64,000 bases of DNA from Craspedostauros australis (Eukaryota > Bacillariophyta > Bacillariophyceae > Mastogloiales > Achnanthaceae). The DNA lies in contig JAMXDE010000051.1 of assembly GCA_026770025.1 (NCBI GenBank), positions 124,001 to 188,000 on the forward strand, read 5' to 3'. Within the stretch, counting starts at the first letter, position 1; each line of letters begins with the position of its first letter. The position numbers were made by a program, and so were the translations under genes. Positions 44,316-56,600 of the stretch are shown piece by piece. The notes under the pieces are model-generated. The model was not told the origin of the DNA. It ran no database searches and was given only the letters and a program-made list of their open reading frames with translations.

Positions 44316-44640
44316 GGTGAGAGTGTCGGCCTCAGTGCTTGCGGTAGTCATCGGTATTTTGTGGAAGTTTGATGCCTGTGCTCGTTGTTTGAAGTGATCT
44401 GTGATCGCGCTGCGTTAGCCTGAACTGAGCTGAAATGAGCTGAGCTGAGCTGGAATAAAATTGAGCCCGCATTGTCTCACAGCATCTTTGTTTGATGTCA
44501 GATTTGTGGAAGCAACAGCAGCTGCTGCTATTGACAATTTGGTCAGTGGATACGGGTGAACACTGCGCACACGTGCGGTACCATAGTTCGTGCTTCGGGT
44601 TTGTTCCGATCAAAGTTCTCCTTGTTGCAAAACGCAGCGG
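42140..44640. repeat. Segmental duplication, unit B
   Basis: Direct-orientation copy of 36580-39205, offset by about 5.5 kb. The intron is 76 bp shorter than in unit A (186 versus 262 bp). Confidence 0.8.
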
Positions 44641-47600
44641 GGCGGCACGGCCGCGCTGCCGTAGAGAGTCACGTGATTTGCCTGCCGCCTTCCGGTGCTT
44701 TGCTCACATTGGTGTGAGATTCCTTGGATACGCGAGCGAATTGGAGAGGCAGTTCAAGCAGGGAGCAGCTGCCTGTTGACAAATCCTGGTCCCGTCTTTG
44801 CCAGGATTTGTGCAACAACCACGTGCGGTTGTGTCTGTTGCTGTGGTGTGTCTTTTTATGGTGTCTCTGTCTGCCGGGCTTTTGGCGAATGGTCAAGTTG
44901 TGTGTTTTGGAGGGCACCAAAGCTGAATCACCTGGAACACTTTCGAAGAAATCATCCACGAACGAATCCTCGTCCTCTTCTGTTCCCGAACACACGGCCA
45001 CACAACCCGAACCCGTCGGTGACCAAGGATAGGAGGAGGAATCAGAACATGGAGTCCCACGACACTCGACCGTACTATGCATCATAGAGACAACCAGCTC
45101 CCAACTCGGAAATGTTCCTTCTCATGCCCGAAGGCAGATGCGGATGGTGGAGAGCTGTGGCTGCTGGATGTGGCACGATGGATCATGGAAGTCTTCAGGA
45201 AGATGGTTGAGTCCTGTCCAGAGAGAGCTTGTCATTCTTTGGCATTCCCCCAACGAGACGAGATGATGCAACACAAGTAGAAAGTAGCGGCAGATCAAAG
45301 TCACGTGCTTCTCGGCGTTTTGCGCATCACTGATCCGCGGTATTGTAACTCCTTGCTCGAGACAGCACTGCCTATTGTATTTACTCTATAGAGCAGCCGA
45401 AGACGCACGACAAGAAGCTTGCGAGTGCTATCAGGCTGTTCCGTGCAGCATTGGCTGCCAAAGATACCTGCTTGATGGGATAAGTGTCAAACTTGACAGT
45501 ATAGCAATGGTGACGTGTCAATTATGCATGCGCGGGTGCCAGAAGACTCGGGTTGAGGCTGACTCTGTTCGTAAGGACTGGTATGCCTGCTCGCCATTTG
45601 CGAGATTGAGATATTCTCCATCCAAGGAAGTTCAAGATGGTGTAGACGTAGCAAGACAGCCTGAGGATGTCTTCCATTGCAGAATGGAATGGAGGGCTCA
45701 GAAAGTGATTGTACTTTCCGGGTGTGTCTTGATCTACAGTGGATGTTCGAGTGGACATCGATTCACGATACGATTGTGAGGGATTCAGCTCCTGTGTGCC
45801 GTGGGTCCACCGAGGTCCATGCCAGGCGACCATTTCTTCGGGAGCGCTTTCGCTCCTGTAAGAGTGGAAAACGAAGCGGTGGTGGACGTCCATTGGAGGG
45901 ACGGCTGCCTGCAGAGTCTTCGGTGCCTTTCCAGATTGAGGTCCAATTGCTGAGGCTGGGAATAGGACGCTGGCGAAACTGTTCGCCAATGGATTGTGTC
46001 GACCAGTACGCGTATGCACCGCATTTCGCGACTGCGAGGGACTCGATTGATCACATGTTTGAGGCTGGGTCTAACACTGAGCGTTATTGCGTGCTTGGTG
46101 GCAGCTTACGTATGTATGTATCGCTTCGTACCATGCTATACGTATGAGGTAACGCTTTTGAGCACGTCTCTGGCGGGTCAAATTCTTGATTCTGCACGTA
46201 ACGAGGCCATCCCACCCCTATGTTCCTGTTGCAAGGCATACATGCTAGTATGCCAGTACCCTCGAAGTGTAAAGCGTGAGGGCGCTCGATCTACCTCGTC
46301 CGTGATCTTTTGAATTCACGCACTCCACGAGCATTCTACTCTACTTTGAGGAGGGTACTCGTACGCACAGCATAGCGGCTGTGGCAGTTCGCTCATCTCT
46401 CCAAGCGCTGCTTCCCTTCGACTTGGGTTGCGAGCACCCATCAGCTCCTTCTTTGTGGTCGCTGAGGAAGAGGCTGCAAGTGACGAAAAAGGGATTGGAA
46501 TGTCCAAGATGAGACGAAGAGTGGTTGGGTCTCAATTCGTCTCAACATCCCCACTTCAACTTGTAGAATACTCATCGTGCTCGGGAGAGAGAGCATGGTG
46601 GAAAAGATGACATCATCCCACCCGCAAGTATCGCATGGCTGGCACGAGCCAGGTCCCAACACTTGGTTGTGCTGTCGCACATAGAACCGCGTTGCCAGCA
46701 CGTCCATGTGTCCACGTGAAGCTGTCTCCGATGTCTGCGTCAGAGACATTTTTGTGCCCCCAACATCATGTTGTATCGATCGCGGCGCCTTCCGTGGAAA
46801 CTGACCGGCCTGATTCTGTCTGATGTTGTTCTCTTCTTGCCTCTTCTCACAGCAACCTGCGGCGCGACTCCGTTTGTTCATCTCGGACGAATCAAAGAAG
46901 AACATGCAGGATGCATGCGTGGGTATGAGTAGCTCGTGGCCACGTTCGGGATGAGCCGCACACCAACATGTGGACACGTGCTCTCACTGTACATGTCAGG
47001 ACTCGTATCCAAAGCCGAACCAAGCGCTACCACCGTCGTGTCACGGTGGTGTGTGTTTATGCTCCAAACCGAGCAAACAACGCAAACGCAAACGCAACCG
47101 TGCCAGATTCATCCGTACAATGTTATGTCTGCACGTCGTACGTGTCGGGCGATGAATTATGAGTGTATTTTATCAATTACCGCAACTCCTTTCTCAGCGA
47201 GAAGCAATGTGCAAATCGGCACTATATTTCGGATGGACTTGATTGCAGTTCAACCGGGGAGAGAGCAAAGCGGATGATGTCGGTAGAGTAGTGTAATCCT
47301 CATGTGTATTTATAGTAGCCCGTGCGTGGAGTTGATTGGTTTGCTTGATGGATTGATTGATTGATCAAGCATGACGGAAGGTGATATGTGGGGACAATAC
47401 CGGGCGCAACCATAACATGCCTGGTAACGTGGAGTACGCCCTCCTATAATCGTTGTGGATGCTCGAAGCTATCCTGGTCATGTCCTTTTGCTTCGAGAAT
47501 GGAGCACGACCAGGACAACTACATACTCCTGACTTCCAATCGAGGCAGAGACAGTCCACAGCGGCTCGTTTTGATTGCGAATCGTTGGAGAGCTTCTTGG

Positions 47601-47939
47601 AGCAGGCCGTAGAAGGAGGGACACACTTTGGCGCACATGAGTATCAAGCGATAGGCGCAATCCACGATTGGGTGCTTTGGAAAGAGGCACGTCACCATCT
47701 TGAATGGCCTACTCACTCCATCAGCTTTGCCTGCGATACGGGCGGTGCGGTGCTTGGAACGCACCACAGTGTGCTACATCTTGCTTCCATGATACCGCAT
47801 CCCAGGCAACAGAAGATAGTAGCAGGCGGCCATCATGGCGTCGCGAACACGAGGGTTTTGCTTGAATGGGCTCCAATGGTGTTCTATGCTTTGGTTACTG
47901 AAAGTTGTTTTCCTTGTTTGTTTGCTAGAGACTACAGAT
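44316..47939. other. Intergenic region without a supported gene
   Basis: The left 300 bp is the upstream flank of copy B, with AGCTG short repeats near 44418-44450. Frames of 130-180 codons (minus 44669-45085, minus 45522-46019, minus 46441-46977, plus 47453-47977) have no recognisable domain. They could be exons of a lineage-specific gene or decayed elements. The right end holds the 3' UTR of eS27. Confidence 0.45.
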
Positions 47940-48188
47940 TTAGTCAACCTTCTTTCTGTAGGAGCATCCCTCTGTAAGGCGTGCCTTACCGCCGGTTGGC
48001 TGGCAGAGCATGATATTGCAGTTCCCGCAAAGGACGACTGTCTGCGCGTGGCTGAAGACGGTCGTGATCTGGAAGCATCCTGGGCACTTGATATCCATGA
48101 AGAAGGAATTTGGAGACTGCACAAGTCGCTTCAGCTTGTGAGTGCGGATTTCGGCATCTGGGGATGGATGAAGGAGATCGACTGGCAT
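47940..48188 (-). CDS. RPS27: Small-subunit ribosomal protein eS27
   Basis: An 82-aa single-exon protein aligning end to end with eS27. It has VDLLHPSP at the N terminus, [13 protein letters not shown], the zinc ribbon CPGC...[18 protein letters not shown], and [15 protein letters not shown] near the end. It is a structural component of the cytosolic 40S subunit. The human protein has 84 residues; this one is shorter by two at the N terminus (MPVDLL against MPLAKDLL). No intron is needed to explain the start. Codon choice is typical of the other genes in the window. Confidence 0.97.
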   Translation of the reverse strand: MPVDLLHPSPDAEIRTHKLKRLVQSPNSFFMDIKCPGCFQITTVFSHAQTVVLCGNCNIMLCQPTGGKARLTEGCSYRKKVD

Positions 48189-49756
48189 GATGGACGTGTT
48201 GGGTTGTTGCTGGCTGAATAAGGTTTCCGCGGTTGTTCCTGTTGTGTTGGTGCGCGTTTGGGTTCGCGTTGTGAGATCAGTGGTCAGAGGGCGTCGATTG
48301 CGGCGTGTTGAAAGTCACGAGCGGAACAAAGAGGCCGAAGCAGCGGGGTATCGTTTTTGTGAGTTGCTTGATGTGCTTGATTTGTGTTGTGAAATGACGA
48401 TGGAACGAGTACTGGAACTTCACGATCGGTGGTGTGTGTGTGTGTGCGCGCGTGTTTGGGGTGGTTTTTGTTGGTCTGTTCTCAAACAGACCACTGCGAT
48501 GCACCACGAGGTGTCACCGTTGTCATGCGTCGACCGCCAACGGAAGTGCGCTCTTCTTCTCTCCGCCGTTGTTGCTACCTTCGTCGCTTCCAATCATGCC
48601 TTGCCTTGCGCTGCCTTGATGTTGGCTGCATCACTCGAGGCAAATGCCGGCGTAATCATCATCGTCATCGCCAACGCTGTCGTCTTTCACATCGATGTTC
48701 ACCACGGCGCACACACACAAACACATCCACAGGAGCATCAAGGTGGCCATTTCCAACGCTCCTGGCATCGTTCGGACCGCCTCTTCCATCGATTTCCTGT
48801 CATCTTGATGCCGTCATCCTGGCGCGCCATCGCGGGGCCGTCATGGTGCTTTCATCGTCGTCATTTCCACCATCGTCGACTCACCTCAGAGGATGATTTT
48901 TGGTGTGGTCAGTGGCGAGATCTGGGCTTACCACAAACGTCGTAGGATTTCGCGTAGGCGACTTTAGTGAAGAGGGAAGCGATAAGATACGGATGCACGG
49001 CCAGACGGCAGCCTTCGTCAATTTCCTTGTTGGAATTCTCGTGGTCTCGACTCAACGGATTGAGAACAACACGATTGTGTGTTCCAAACGTGCACCGGGC
49101 GATATTCAGACGTGGATAGATGCAGAAGAATTCGAAGAGCGTCGCAAAACGCAAGCCCAAATGTGTCGTGTGTTAGACTACGATCTGGAGTCCTCATGGG
49201 CACATGCTCGAATTCGTGATACGGCACCATGTCCTGCCCTTCTCTGTTCTGTTCTAATAATAGATCGTACAACTAACATATACTATAATATTGTAATGCA
49301 TTGTTTCTCTCTAGATGTGTTAGATGTGATTGGGTTGGGATACAGCGCTGTGGTTCACTTCGCTCTTTCGATGTCGGTCGCACCCCAGGAAAATACTAAA
49401 CATGACGGGAGCAATAGTCGAGGATGTGCAATGCAAACCTACGATCTATCGTAAAGGATTGTATCATACGTATCACAGCAGAACAAAGCAAGCGCATGCC
49501 TTGTACTCGTGAGTATGTATAGTCTAGAGGAGAGAGATCTGCACTCAGAGCAGGCAGGTAGACACGAATACGCGTACTCTGTACCTGGAACACATCCACC
49601 AGCAGTCAAAGTTGGACGCGTGCAGTGGGTGACAAGCAGACAGATGGAGTTCTTGGTGGTACGACCATGCAATTCTAAAATACATGCAAGTATTGTAGGA
49701 TAGTTGGAGGGCGACGCTGATAGCAATGATGACACTGATGCTGTTGTTGTAGCGAC

Positions 49757-49790
49757 GATGGTAACGATGGTAACGATGGTAACGATGACA
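49757..49790. repeat. GATGGTAAC 9-bp tandem repeat
   Basis: Three full units plus a partial one in intergenic DNA. Confidence 0.9.
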
Positions 49791-50093
49791 CTGCCCTCCC
49801 TTTTTGCTCCGTGGTGCTTCGGGAAGATGGGGGTACGGAGCGAAGTTGTGAAGAGAAGTTTGGAGTCAGGGGAAGTTTGTCCCGAACTGACATTGATGTC
49901 ACCGTTCAGACGTTATCCGTATCCGTTCGTTGGCTAAAATAGTAACGAGTTTGGCGCGTTGTTCTGCGACAAAAATTAAAAATTCGGCAAGAGACACAAA
50001 ACAAAAAGGGAGGTGATGCCCACAATCCTTTGCTCCCTTCGCCTCCGAGGAAAAGATTTTCCTTCTTTTCTTTTGCTCTCCCCTTGTCGTTTG

Positions 50094-50094
50094 C

Positions 50095-50122
<28 letters not shown>
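50094..50122. repeat. (CT)14 microsatellite
   Basis: Long CT run about 1.0 kb upstream of the TPC-like start codon. Confidence 0.95.
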
Positions 50123-50126
<4 letters not shown>

Positions 50127-51154
50127 TGCTCCTTCGATTTGTTCGTTGGTTGTTTGGTTGGCAGGTTGGTTGGTTGGCTTGTCGATGGGGTGACGTTCAT
50201 CATCTCCATCCAAGGGAAGAAGCCAAGAACCAACCAGTCATCGGCGCATCAACCACAAAGGCACAATCACAAACGCAAGCACAGCCGACTGCAAAAGCAG
50301 CGGACAAGGTTGTGAAGCGAGATTTGAATTGAGTCGGTCCAAGTTGAGCAAACTCCATCAACTGCCTCCACTCTCACTCGTGCGACAAGCGGTTCATCAC
50401 AACCATCCACATCCACACAGAACACGGACACACATTCTACTATATACCATATCATAGTACCATAGGTCGTACCATTGTAATATACGGCTTATTAGAGTAC
50501 ACACCCCTCTCACCAGCAGCGTTGGTATCGGTATTAGTATTGGCACCCATCCACCGCGGAGACAATAGAAAGGCGTTGGCGGCAGACATCTGGAGTGACG
50601 AGAGCGGTTGGGAGAATCACGCAGATGCCAGGGACAAGCAAACGAACACAAGCAAAACGAACACAATCACAAACACAATCACGGTGAGCAACCAGGTTGA
50701 CATCCACCAATACGATCTAGAACACCTCTCCACCCACGCAGAGTGCTGGAGCATCGTGTTCTCTGTATCCGCAGAGAACGAATCAGGAGGTCGTATCCCA
50801 CTCCGGCAATCGTGGCAGCACCAATACTCACACAAATACGGGCAGTGCCCCAACGCAGGTGCACATACCAAGCAGAAGACGCATACCAAGGCGAAGACAA
50901 AGACAGAGCTGCGAAGGATTCGCGGTTGTCGCTGCTGAAGCTGGGAGAAACCGAGAGAGTGCGCAACACAACCACCATCGTTGCATGCCCTTAACCTGTG
51001 CTGTATTGCTTCCGAGTTCATCACCAATTGTGCCCATCATCTCACTGTGGGTTGCCCCTCACAGCAACGCACAAGCAAAGCGAATCGACGTGAAAGGGCG
51101 AGCGCTGATCGAATCGTACAGCCCAAAGCAGGAACGTGGGCGTCCTCAGCAACC

Positions 51155-54100
51155 ATGAACCAGGGCGACGCATTCAACAACCGCAGGCAGCGCAGGCTGC
51201 ACAAGCAGAGGCAGAACAGACGCAGAAAGCCTGACAACGCAGGTGTGGATTCGGATGATGAAGATCCAGAAGCGCTGCAGGCGATGCACCAGTTCCCAGA
51301 TGTCCAAGACTCCGGCGAAGCAGTGTCTGCCGGATCGCAATCTCACCTACATCAGCATCCCCATGAATACCAACGTGAGCATCAGCATGGACATCAGCAT
51401 GGACAAGGCCTGAGAGTTCCGGCAGGTTCGGGATCCACAGGGCTGGAGGGATACGGCTCCATGCAGGATGGTGGAGGCGGGCCGGACGGTTATCCCGGCG
51501 CATCACCAGCATCCCCATCATCGCCACCATCACCAGCGCAACCTCTGAACTCTTCCGCCATGTCGGTGTCAGCCATGGAATATTCAGACACCAGCGACGA
51601 CTACTACTTCCAAGCGGATGCAAAGACCCGGATAGAGCGTGGACAGCGGGCGACGTTGGGCGAATCCACCTTCCGTCAGATGCGTGATGCGTCCTTCTGC
51701 GATTCGTCGCGCATCGTCCGAATTGGCTCCTCCTCGCCATCCAATCGACTTTCCCCGACCAGCCATTTCGACCGCAACTCTGCCAACCTCATGGCCCCGG
51801 ATCCATCCACGCCGATCATCTACCCGCCACCGGCCGACCCCTACAATCACATGCACGCCAATGCCAGCATCAACGGCAGCATGAGCGACAACAACGGCAG
51901 CTTCCGCAGCTGGATCTCCAATCTCGCCTACTCTTTCCGATCGCCTGCCCGTCAGGAGGAAAGGCACGGCAGCGGTCTCAGCGGGATCGTGCCCAGCGAG
52001 ATGGGAGGCTTGGCCACGCGACCGACGCACCGACATCAGCTCTCGTCCGCCACGATGGAGTACCCCTACCGCGTCAGTCCCGACCCGGACAGTAAATCTT
52101 CGATGACGGCATATGGCTCCGCAAGCAACATCCGCAGCATCTACGCTGGTGTCGGCACAAATTATCCAACTGTCGGTACGCCGGTTGCTGGTGTGGGCGG
52201 CGCTGGTCTCAATGGTCCAGCCAGCAACGCTGCTACCGCCAACGTGGGCAACATTGGGAACAACAGCAATGTCAATGACAACAGCAGCAACAACAACAAC
52301 CGCAACCACGCCAATAATACCAACAACCAAAGCAACAATGGGGCACCGACTGATGGAAACTGGGAGACGAGCCCCTTGCTCGCAATCCCGACGCTGCCAT
52401 CGCCACGAACGGGGTACGTTAAACCGGAGGATGCGCAAGGCAGCATGTACGCGAATGCCAATGCACACCTTCACAAGAAGGATCACCCACTCCATGCGGC
52501 AGATGCCAGAAAGAGCAATGGCGGAAACACGGCTTCCATCCTCAGCAGCGACAAGCACTTCGGCGACAGCCATCATCAGGCCAGCACACGGTCGGTCTCG
52601 CTCCACGACATCTTCGAAGATGAGCCGTCCAAGTCACACTTCACTCAACTCTCGTTGGGAAAGGCCACCATAATCGCAGCGTACTTCTTGAAGGACTACG
52701 AGGCAGGTCGGCCACCCACGATGTCGCAGAACTTTCACTACATCACACCATCGCAGCTGCAGCTATACAGAATCTGCATGTCGTGGACGTGGCGGTGGCT
52801 GGGATTGTCCATCGCAATCCTCTTGCTCTTCTACGCACACACCCAGAACCGATTGCTGTCGGCGTGGCTCCACACGTGGGCCATCGTCATCTTCATCGCC
52901 GACATCCGCATGCGGGATGAGATCCGCGGCAGCGATCACGTCACGCCCAACGCGGCAGCCAGGGCCAGTCTCATACGTCCCATGATCCTCTTCCTCGTGC
53001 TGCTCGGATTGGAGAGCTGGTTCTGGTACGTCATCGCACCTCACGATCGATACCCCCAGCTCCTCACGGCGCTCTTCAAGCCGCTGGTCTTCTTCTACGT
53101 CAGCTCCAAGGCGCAGGAGGCCTGCGAGGCAGTCTGGAGGATTGGGGGCATCGTCTCGCGAGTTCTCCTCATCGAGGTCTTCCTCATCCTCGGCTTCGCC
53201 GCCGTTGCATGCCGCATGTTCCATGGCTACGCCAGTTTTGAAAACTTGTCCATGGCCTGGCTGTCCCTCTTCGAGCTCTCCACCACGGTCATCAACCCCT
53301 CGCTGTGGATGCCAATGTACAAGGCGTCGCGCACATCGGCCTTCTTCTTCGTCTTCTTCATCGTCGTCGCGGTCTTTTACCTGCATTCCTTGGTCCTGTC
53401 GGTCGTGTTCCAGACCTACATCCAGGCGGCGTCCGAAATCCATGCACGGCCTGCTGCCGATCGGGAAGAGGCGATCCGACTGTCCTTCGCGGCGCTCGCG
53501 GCTGCGGAGTTCCAAAACGAGAATCGGATCAACGTAGCGAGCGTGCGCAAGACCTTGCAGATCGTGCGTCCGCACTACAGTTCCGCCAAGGTAGGTCGCC
53601 GTCGTCGTCGTCTTATGTGGGAGGTGTGCATGGGAGAATGTTGCGTTCCTGTTGCAGTTTCTGTTGCTGTTGATACTATGGAGAGCTTGAACCTCAATTT
53701 GCACGGGACATACTCCAGTAGAGTACTGCAGTATGTGATATCCATACTTACAAATGATTTGCGCCAATCCATGGACACTTGCGCCATCTATCTATCCCCT
53801 TCCCTCATCCATTTATTCATTCATTCACCATCATCCTTGCTTGTCCGTCATCGGTCATCGTGATCCGACAATGCAAACAATACGACAACAACGATAACAA
53901 CGGCTCGAACCATAACTTCGCAGGTCAAAGCGTTGGTGGACATCATCGATCCTGACCATGTTGGATCCATCGACTACGCCACGTTCCGAACCAAGATACG
54001 ACAGGCGCTGAACGCGTCCATTCGGACATCGCGTTCTAACAGCACCTTCGCCATGGTCACAGAGCTCATCGCTGTCGTTGTCGCCGTGCTGAACTTCATT

Positions 54101-55465
54101 TACGTCGTCCTTCTCACGTCGGCATTCGAAGCTGTGTGGTTCGATCAGATCATACTCTGGGCCGGCTCCGTGATCACGATCCTTGGTTTTCTGGAGCTGA
54201 TCATCCGCTTCAATCCGCTCCGATGTTCCAATTTTGCGCCCATCACGCGACTGAACAGCGTTTTTGATGGGCTTGCATTCTGCGCGGCCTTGGTGTCGCT
54301 GTATGGAATCGGTCTGTTCTGGGTCGAGTCGTACGGTCTCGCGGTGGATTATATCCTCCTCGGGCGTGCAATTGACATGATTCGAGTGATGCGTTTCTTC
54401 CCCATCTTCCGCGATGTGGTGCGACGCAGCTCGGATGTCTTCCCGGCGCTCGCGGGGCCGCTATTCCTCATGCTGACGTGCATGCATATCTTCGTTTACT
54501 TCGGCATGGTGCTGTGGGGCGGCGCAATTGACACGGAAGTGTTGGCAACGAATATGGACCTCACGCCTTTGTACTACCTCAACAACTTCAACAGCTACGG
54601 CGAGGGACTCGTGGCGTTCTTCAACATCATCGTGATGAACGATTGGCCTGCCATGGCAGAGGTCTTCTTGTACGCGGATCGATTCTCCAGCCCGTTCATC
54701 GTGTACCCGTTCTTTGTCGTGGCCAATCTGGTGGCGGTGTCCATCATGCTGAATCTGATCACAGCCTTCTTCGTCGGATCCTTCGTGACCAAGCTGGACG
54801 ATTTGCGATCGGACGGTGACGATATCAACAACAATGTGCCGAACTTGGACCGTGACTTTCGCATCCAAACGAGCGAACGGCCCGTGACGAAGATCGCTTC
54901 CGTGGTGAACCTTGCCTCGAAGATGTACGGCAGGTCGGATGAGAACGATGACGGCAGCAACCACAGCGGAACCCCGAAGTCCATCACCGCGCGCGATGTC
55001 AACCGCAGCGACGTGCTGACATTCGACGTGTACGAACGCGAGGGGTACGATCGCATCATGAAGACGGTCGCTGGGATGGCGGAAGAATCCGAAGCCTTCG
55101 CCGCCAGTGTATGCGACTACCTGGAGATCTTTGAGAACCTCGCTCCCGGACGCGAGAAGATCGGATACGTGGTGTGCTGCCAGCAAACCAAGACACGGTT
55201 TGGCAACCGGCGATTCCAGGCGATCGGAGACAACTTCATCGACTCGGAGGTTCTGTACCAGGTCGTGGGCGACATGCACACTGAACTGCTGGCCCTGACG
55301 TCGAGCCGGGCATTCGCGGACAGGAGTTTGGTGCGGATGTTCCGCCACAGAACGGATCCGTCGCAGCGGATGGAAATCTCGGCATCGTTGCTGCGACAAA
55401 CTCCGGCCGTGTCGTTGTTGGTGGCGAGAGCGTTCGAAATGCAGGAGACGGCGTCCAATTCCTAG
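51155..55465 (+). CDS. Two-pore-channel (TPC)-like voltage-gated cation channel
   Basis: Two exons (51155..53590, 53924..55465) give 1,325 aa; the phase-0 intron is GTAGGT...CTTCGCAG. The first ~530 residues are disordered (Asn/Ser/Gly/His-rich). Domain I spans about 536-745, with pore-helix SFENLSMAWLSLFELSTT (694-711). An EF-hand loop, DPDHVGSIDYATF (about 821-833), sits in the inter-domain linker exactly across the exon junction. Domain II starts near 850, with an Arg-bearing S4 (IDMIRVMRFF, about 961-970), pore II FFNIIVMNDWP (about 1044-1054) and S6 to about 1100. The 12-TM duplicated plan with a central EF hand fits TPC1-type vacuolar channels; usual length is 700-870 aa. A C-terminal 220-aa tail is unassigned. 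Met 51155 is favoured over the in-frame 50981 because the extension is Cys/Ser junk-like. Confidence 0.85.
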
Positions 55466-55787
55466 TTGGACTCGAGTACTCGTCCATGGAGCATGTACAT
55501 TCCTCCGCAGCGCTCTCCGAGTAGTTCCATATTTACGTTTCGTATGGGCTGGCATGATGAAAACGAGCTGGCGAATGTGAATGCAGCAGCAATGTGTTAA
55601 ATGTTACGTTGTAAGTTCAGTCTTCGCCCGTCCGTTTCCATTGGCGCGAGCCGTATGTTCCGTGATAATGCGGTAGTTGGTTCATCTAAAATTGGCATAG
55701 TAGAATTCCACATTCGAACTCTGTCGAGAGTAGAGAAGCAGCACAAGGTGAAGGAGGCAGGGCCCACTGCCATCTTCACTGCCATCT
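55466..55787. other. Short convergent intergenic region
   Basis: This separates the 3' ends of the TPC-like gene (plus) and the metallo-hydrolase gene (minus). A 12-bp CATCTTCACTGC tandem repeat lies near 55766-55798, reaching into the hydrolase 3' end. No gene is seen. Confidence 0.6.
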
Positions 55788-56600
55788 TCACTGCCATCCA
55801 TTCCGTAGCTTCGCCTCTTCCCACCAGTCTTGCGGGCGCTGGATGGCAGCCGCGACGAATGGATTGGATTCCTTCTCCTTCCTGAGGAATGTCGCGGTTG
55901 TGTGACCCGAAAGGACGATGGAATCATCATGAAACTTGTCATACACGCGGTACAGACTGGCGTACAGATCATCGATGGAAGCGTTGGGAAAGTCGGTCCG
56001 CCCTACAGAACCCCGGAACAGCAGATCACCGCTGAGGATGACGGACCCGTCGGTGTCATCCGATGGCCGATCATCGCAAAAGGCCACATGCCCCGGCGCG
56101 TGGCCTGGCGTATGCACGGCCTGCAGCCGGATGCTGTCCCCGATCGCAATGCGCTGCCCATCGACGATCTCATCTGTCGGTTGCGGCAACGGCAGATGAG
56201 CAGGCTCCGTGAAGTGCACGCCGAATTGCCGGCCCACCTCGGCCGCCTGATCGTAGTTCTCCTGTTCCAATCCATGCAGATGAAGCGACGCACGCGGCCA
56301 TTCTCGCAAGCATTCCTTGACCCCAATGACATGATCGCAGTGGCCGTGCGTCAAGAGGATATGGGAGACGGTGTAGCTGTTGCCGTCACTGCCATGATGA
56401 TGGATCGAAGCTGCATCTTCCAGAGATTCCAGCAGAACCTCGAATTCATCCGGTGATTGGCAGGATGGATCCACAATAGCTGTCTGCTTGGTGATGTCGC
56501 ACATTAAGGCGTACGTATTGCACATCAACGGACCGAAGGCTTGGTACATCAACGAGTACCCACGGCCCTTGATCGGCACGCGGCGGTGGAGCGGTCGCAT
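55788..56600 (-). CDS. Metallo-beta-lactamase-fold hydrolase (glyoxalase II-like)
   Basis: A 270-aa single exon. The metal-binding set is complete: THGHCDH at 84-90, His167 in HTPGHAPGH, Asp192 in SGDLLF and His233 in LSGH. GSVGRTD (198-204) and KE..NPF (243-248) follow the pattern of glyoxalase II/YcbL-type hydrolases rather than of ETHE1 sulfur dioxygenases or beta-lactamases. Probable substrates are glutathione or other thioesters; the exact one is unknown. No clear targeting peptide is seen, and the N terminus is short and basic (MRPLHRRVPIKGRG), so a cytosolic site or a missing upstream exon are both possible. It lies convergently with the TPC-like gene. Confidence 0.88.
   Translation of the reverse strand: MRPLHRRVPIKGRGYSLMYQAFGPLMCNTYALMCDITKQTAIVDPSCQSPDEFEVLLESLEDAASIHHHGSDGNSYTVSHILLTHGHCDHVIGVKECLREWPRASLHLHGLEQENYDQAAEVGRQFGVHFTEPAHLPLPQPTDEIVDGQRIAIGDSIRLQAVHTPGHAPGHVAFCDDRPSDDTDGSVILSGDLLFRGSVGRTDFPNASIDDLYASLYRVYDKFHDDSIVLSGHTTATFLRKEKESNPFVAAAIQRPQDWWEEAKLRNGWQ

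Larger units (their letters stand above)
48189..51154. other. Intergenic region between eS27 and the channel gene
   Basis: This divergent region must hold the promoters of eS27 (minus) and the TPC-like gene (plus). It contains a 9-bp GATGGTAAC tandem repeat near 49757-49790 and a long CT tract at 50094-50122. Open frames show no domain. Confidence 0.5.

Noticed and set aside
47453-47977. 174-codon plus-strand frame upstream of eS27's 3' end
   Set aside because: No domain recognised; it ends within the eS27 3' region in antisense. Left open as possible decayed sequence.
51584-52606. 340-codon minus-strand frame opposite the TPC N terminus
   Set aside because: Val/Arg-rich antisense translation with no motif; the plus strand is continuous with the channel.
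52763-53767. 334-codon minus-strand frame opposite TPC domain I
   Set aside because: Antisense shadow of a gene with clear channel motifs; the product is charged low complexity.
54461-55555. 364-codon minus-strand frame opposite TPC domain II
   Set aside because: Same reason: a codon-bias shadow with no recognisable fold.
55788-56600. ETHE1 persulfide dioxygenase or true beta-lactamase for the MBL protein
   Set aside because: The GRTD and NPF patterns and spacing look closer to glyoxalase II-like hydrolases; substrate left undefined.
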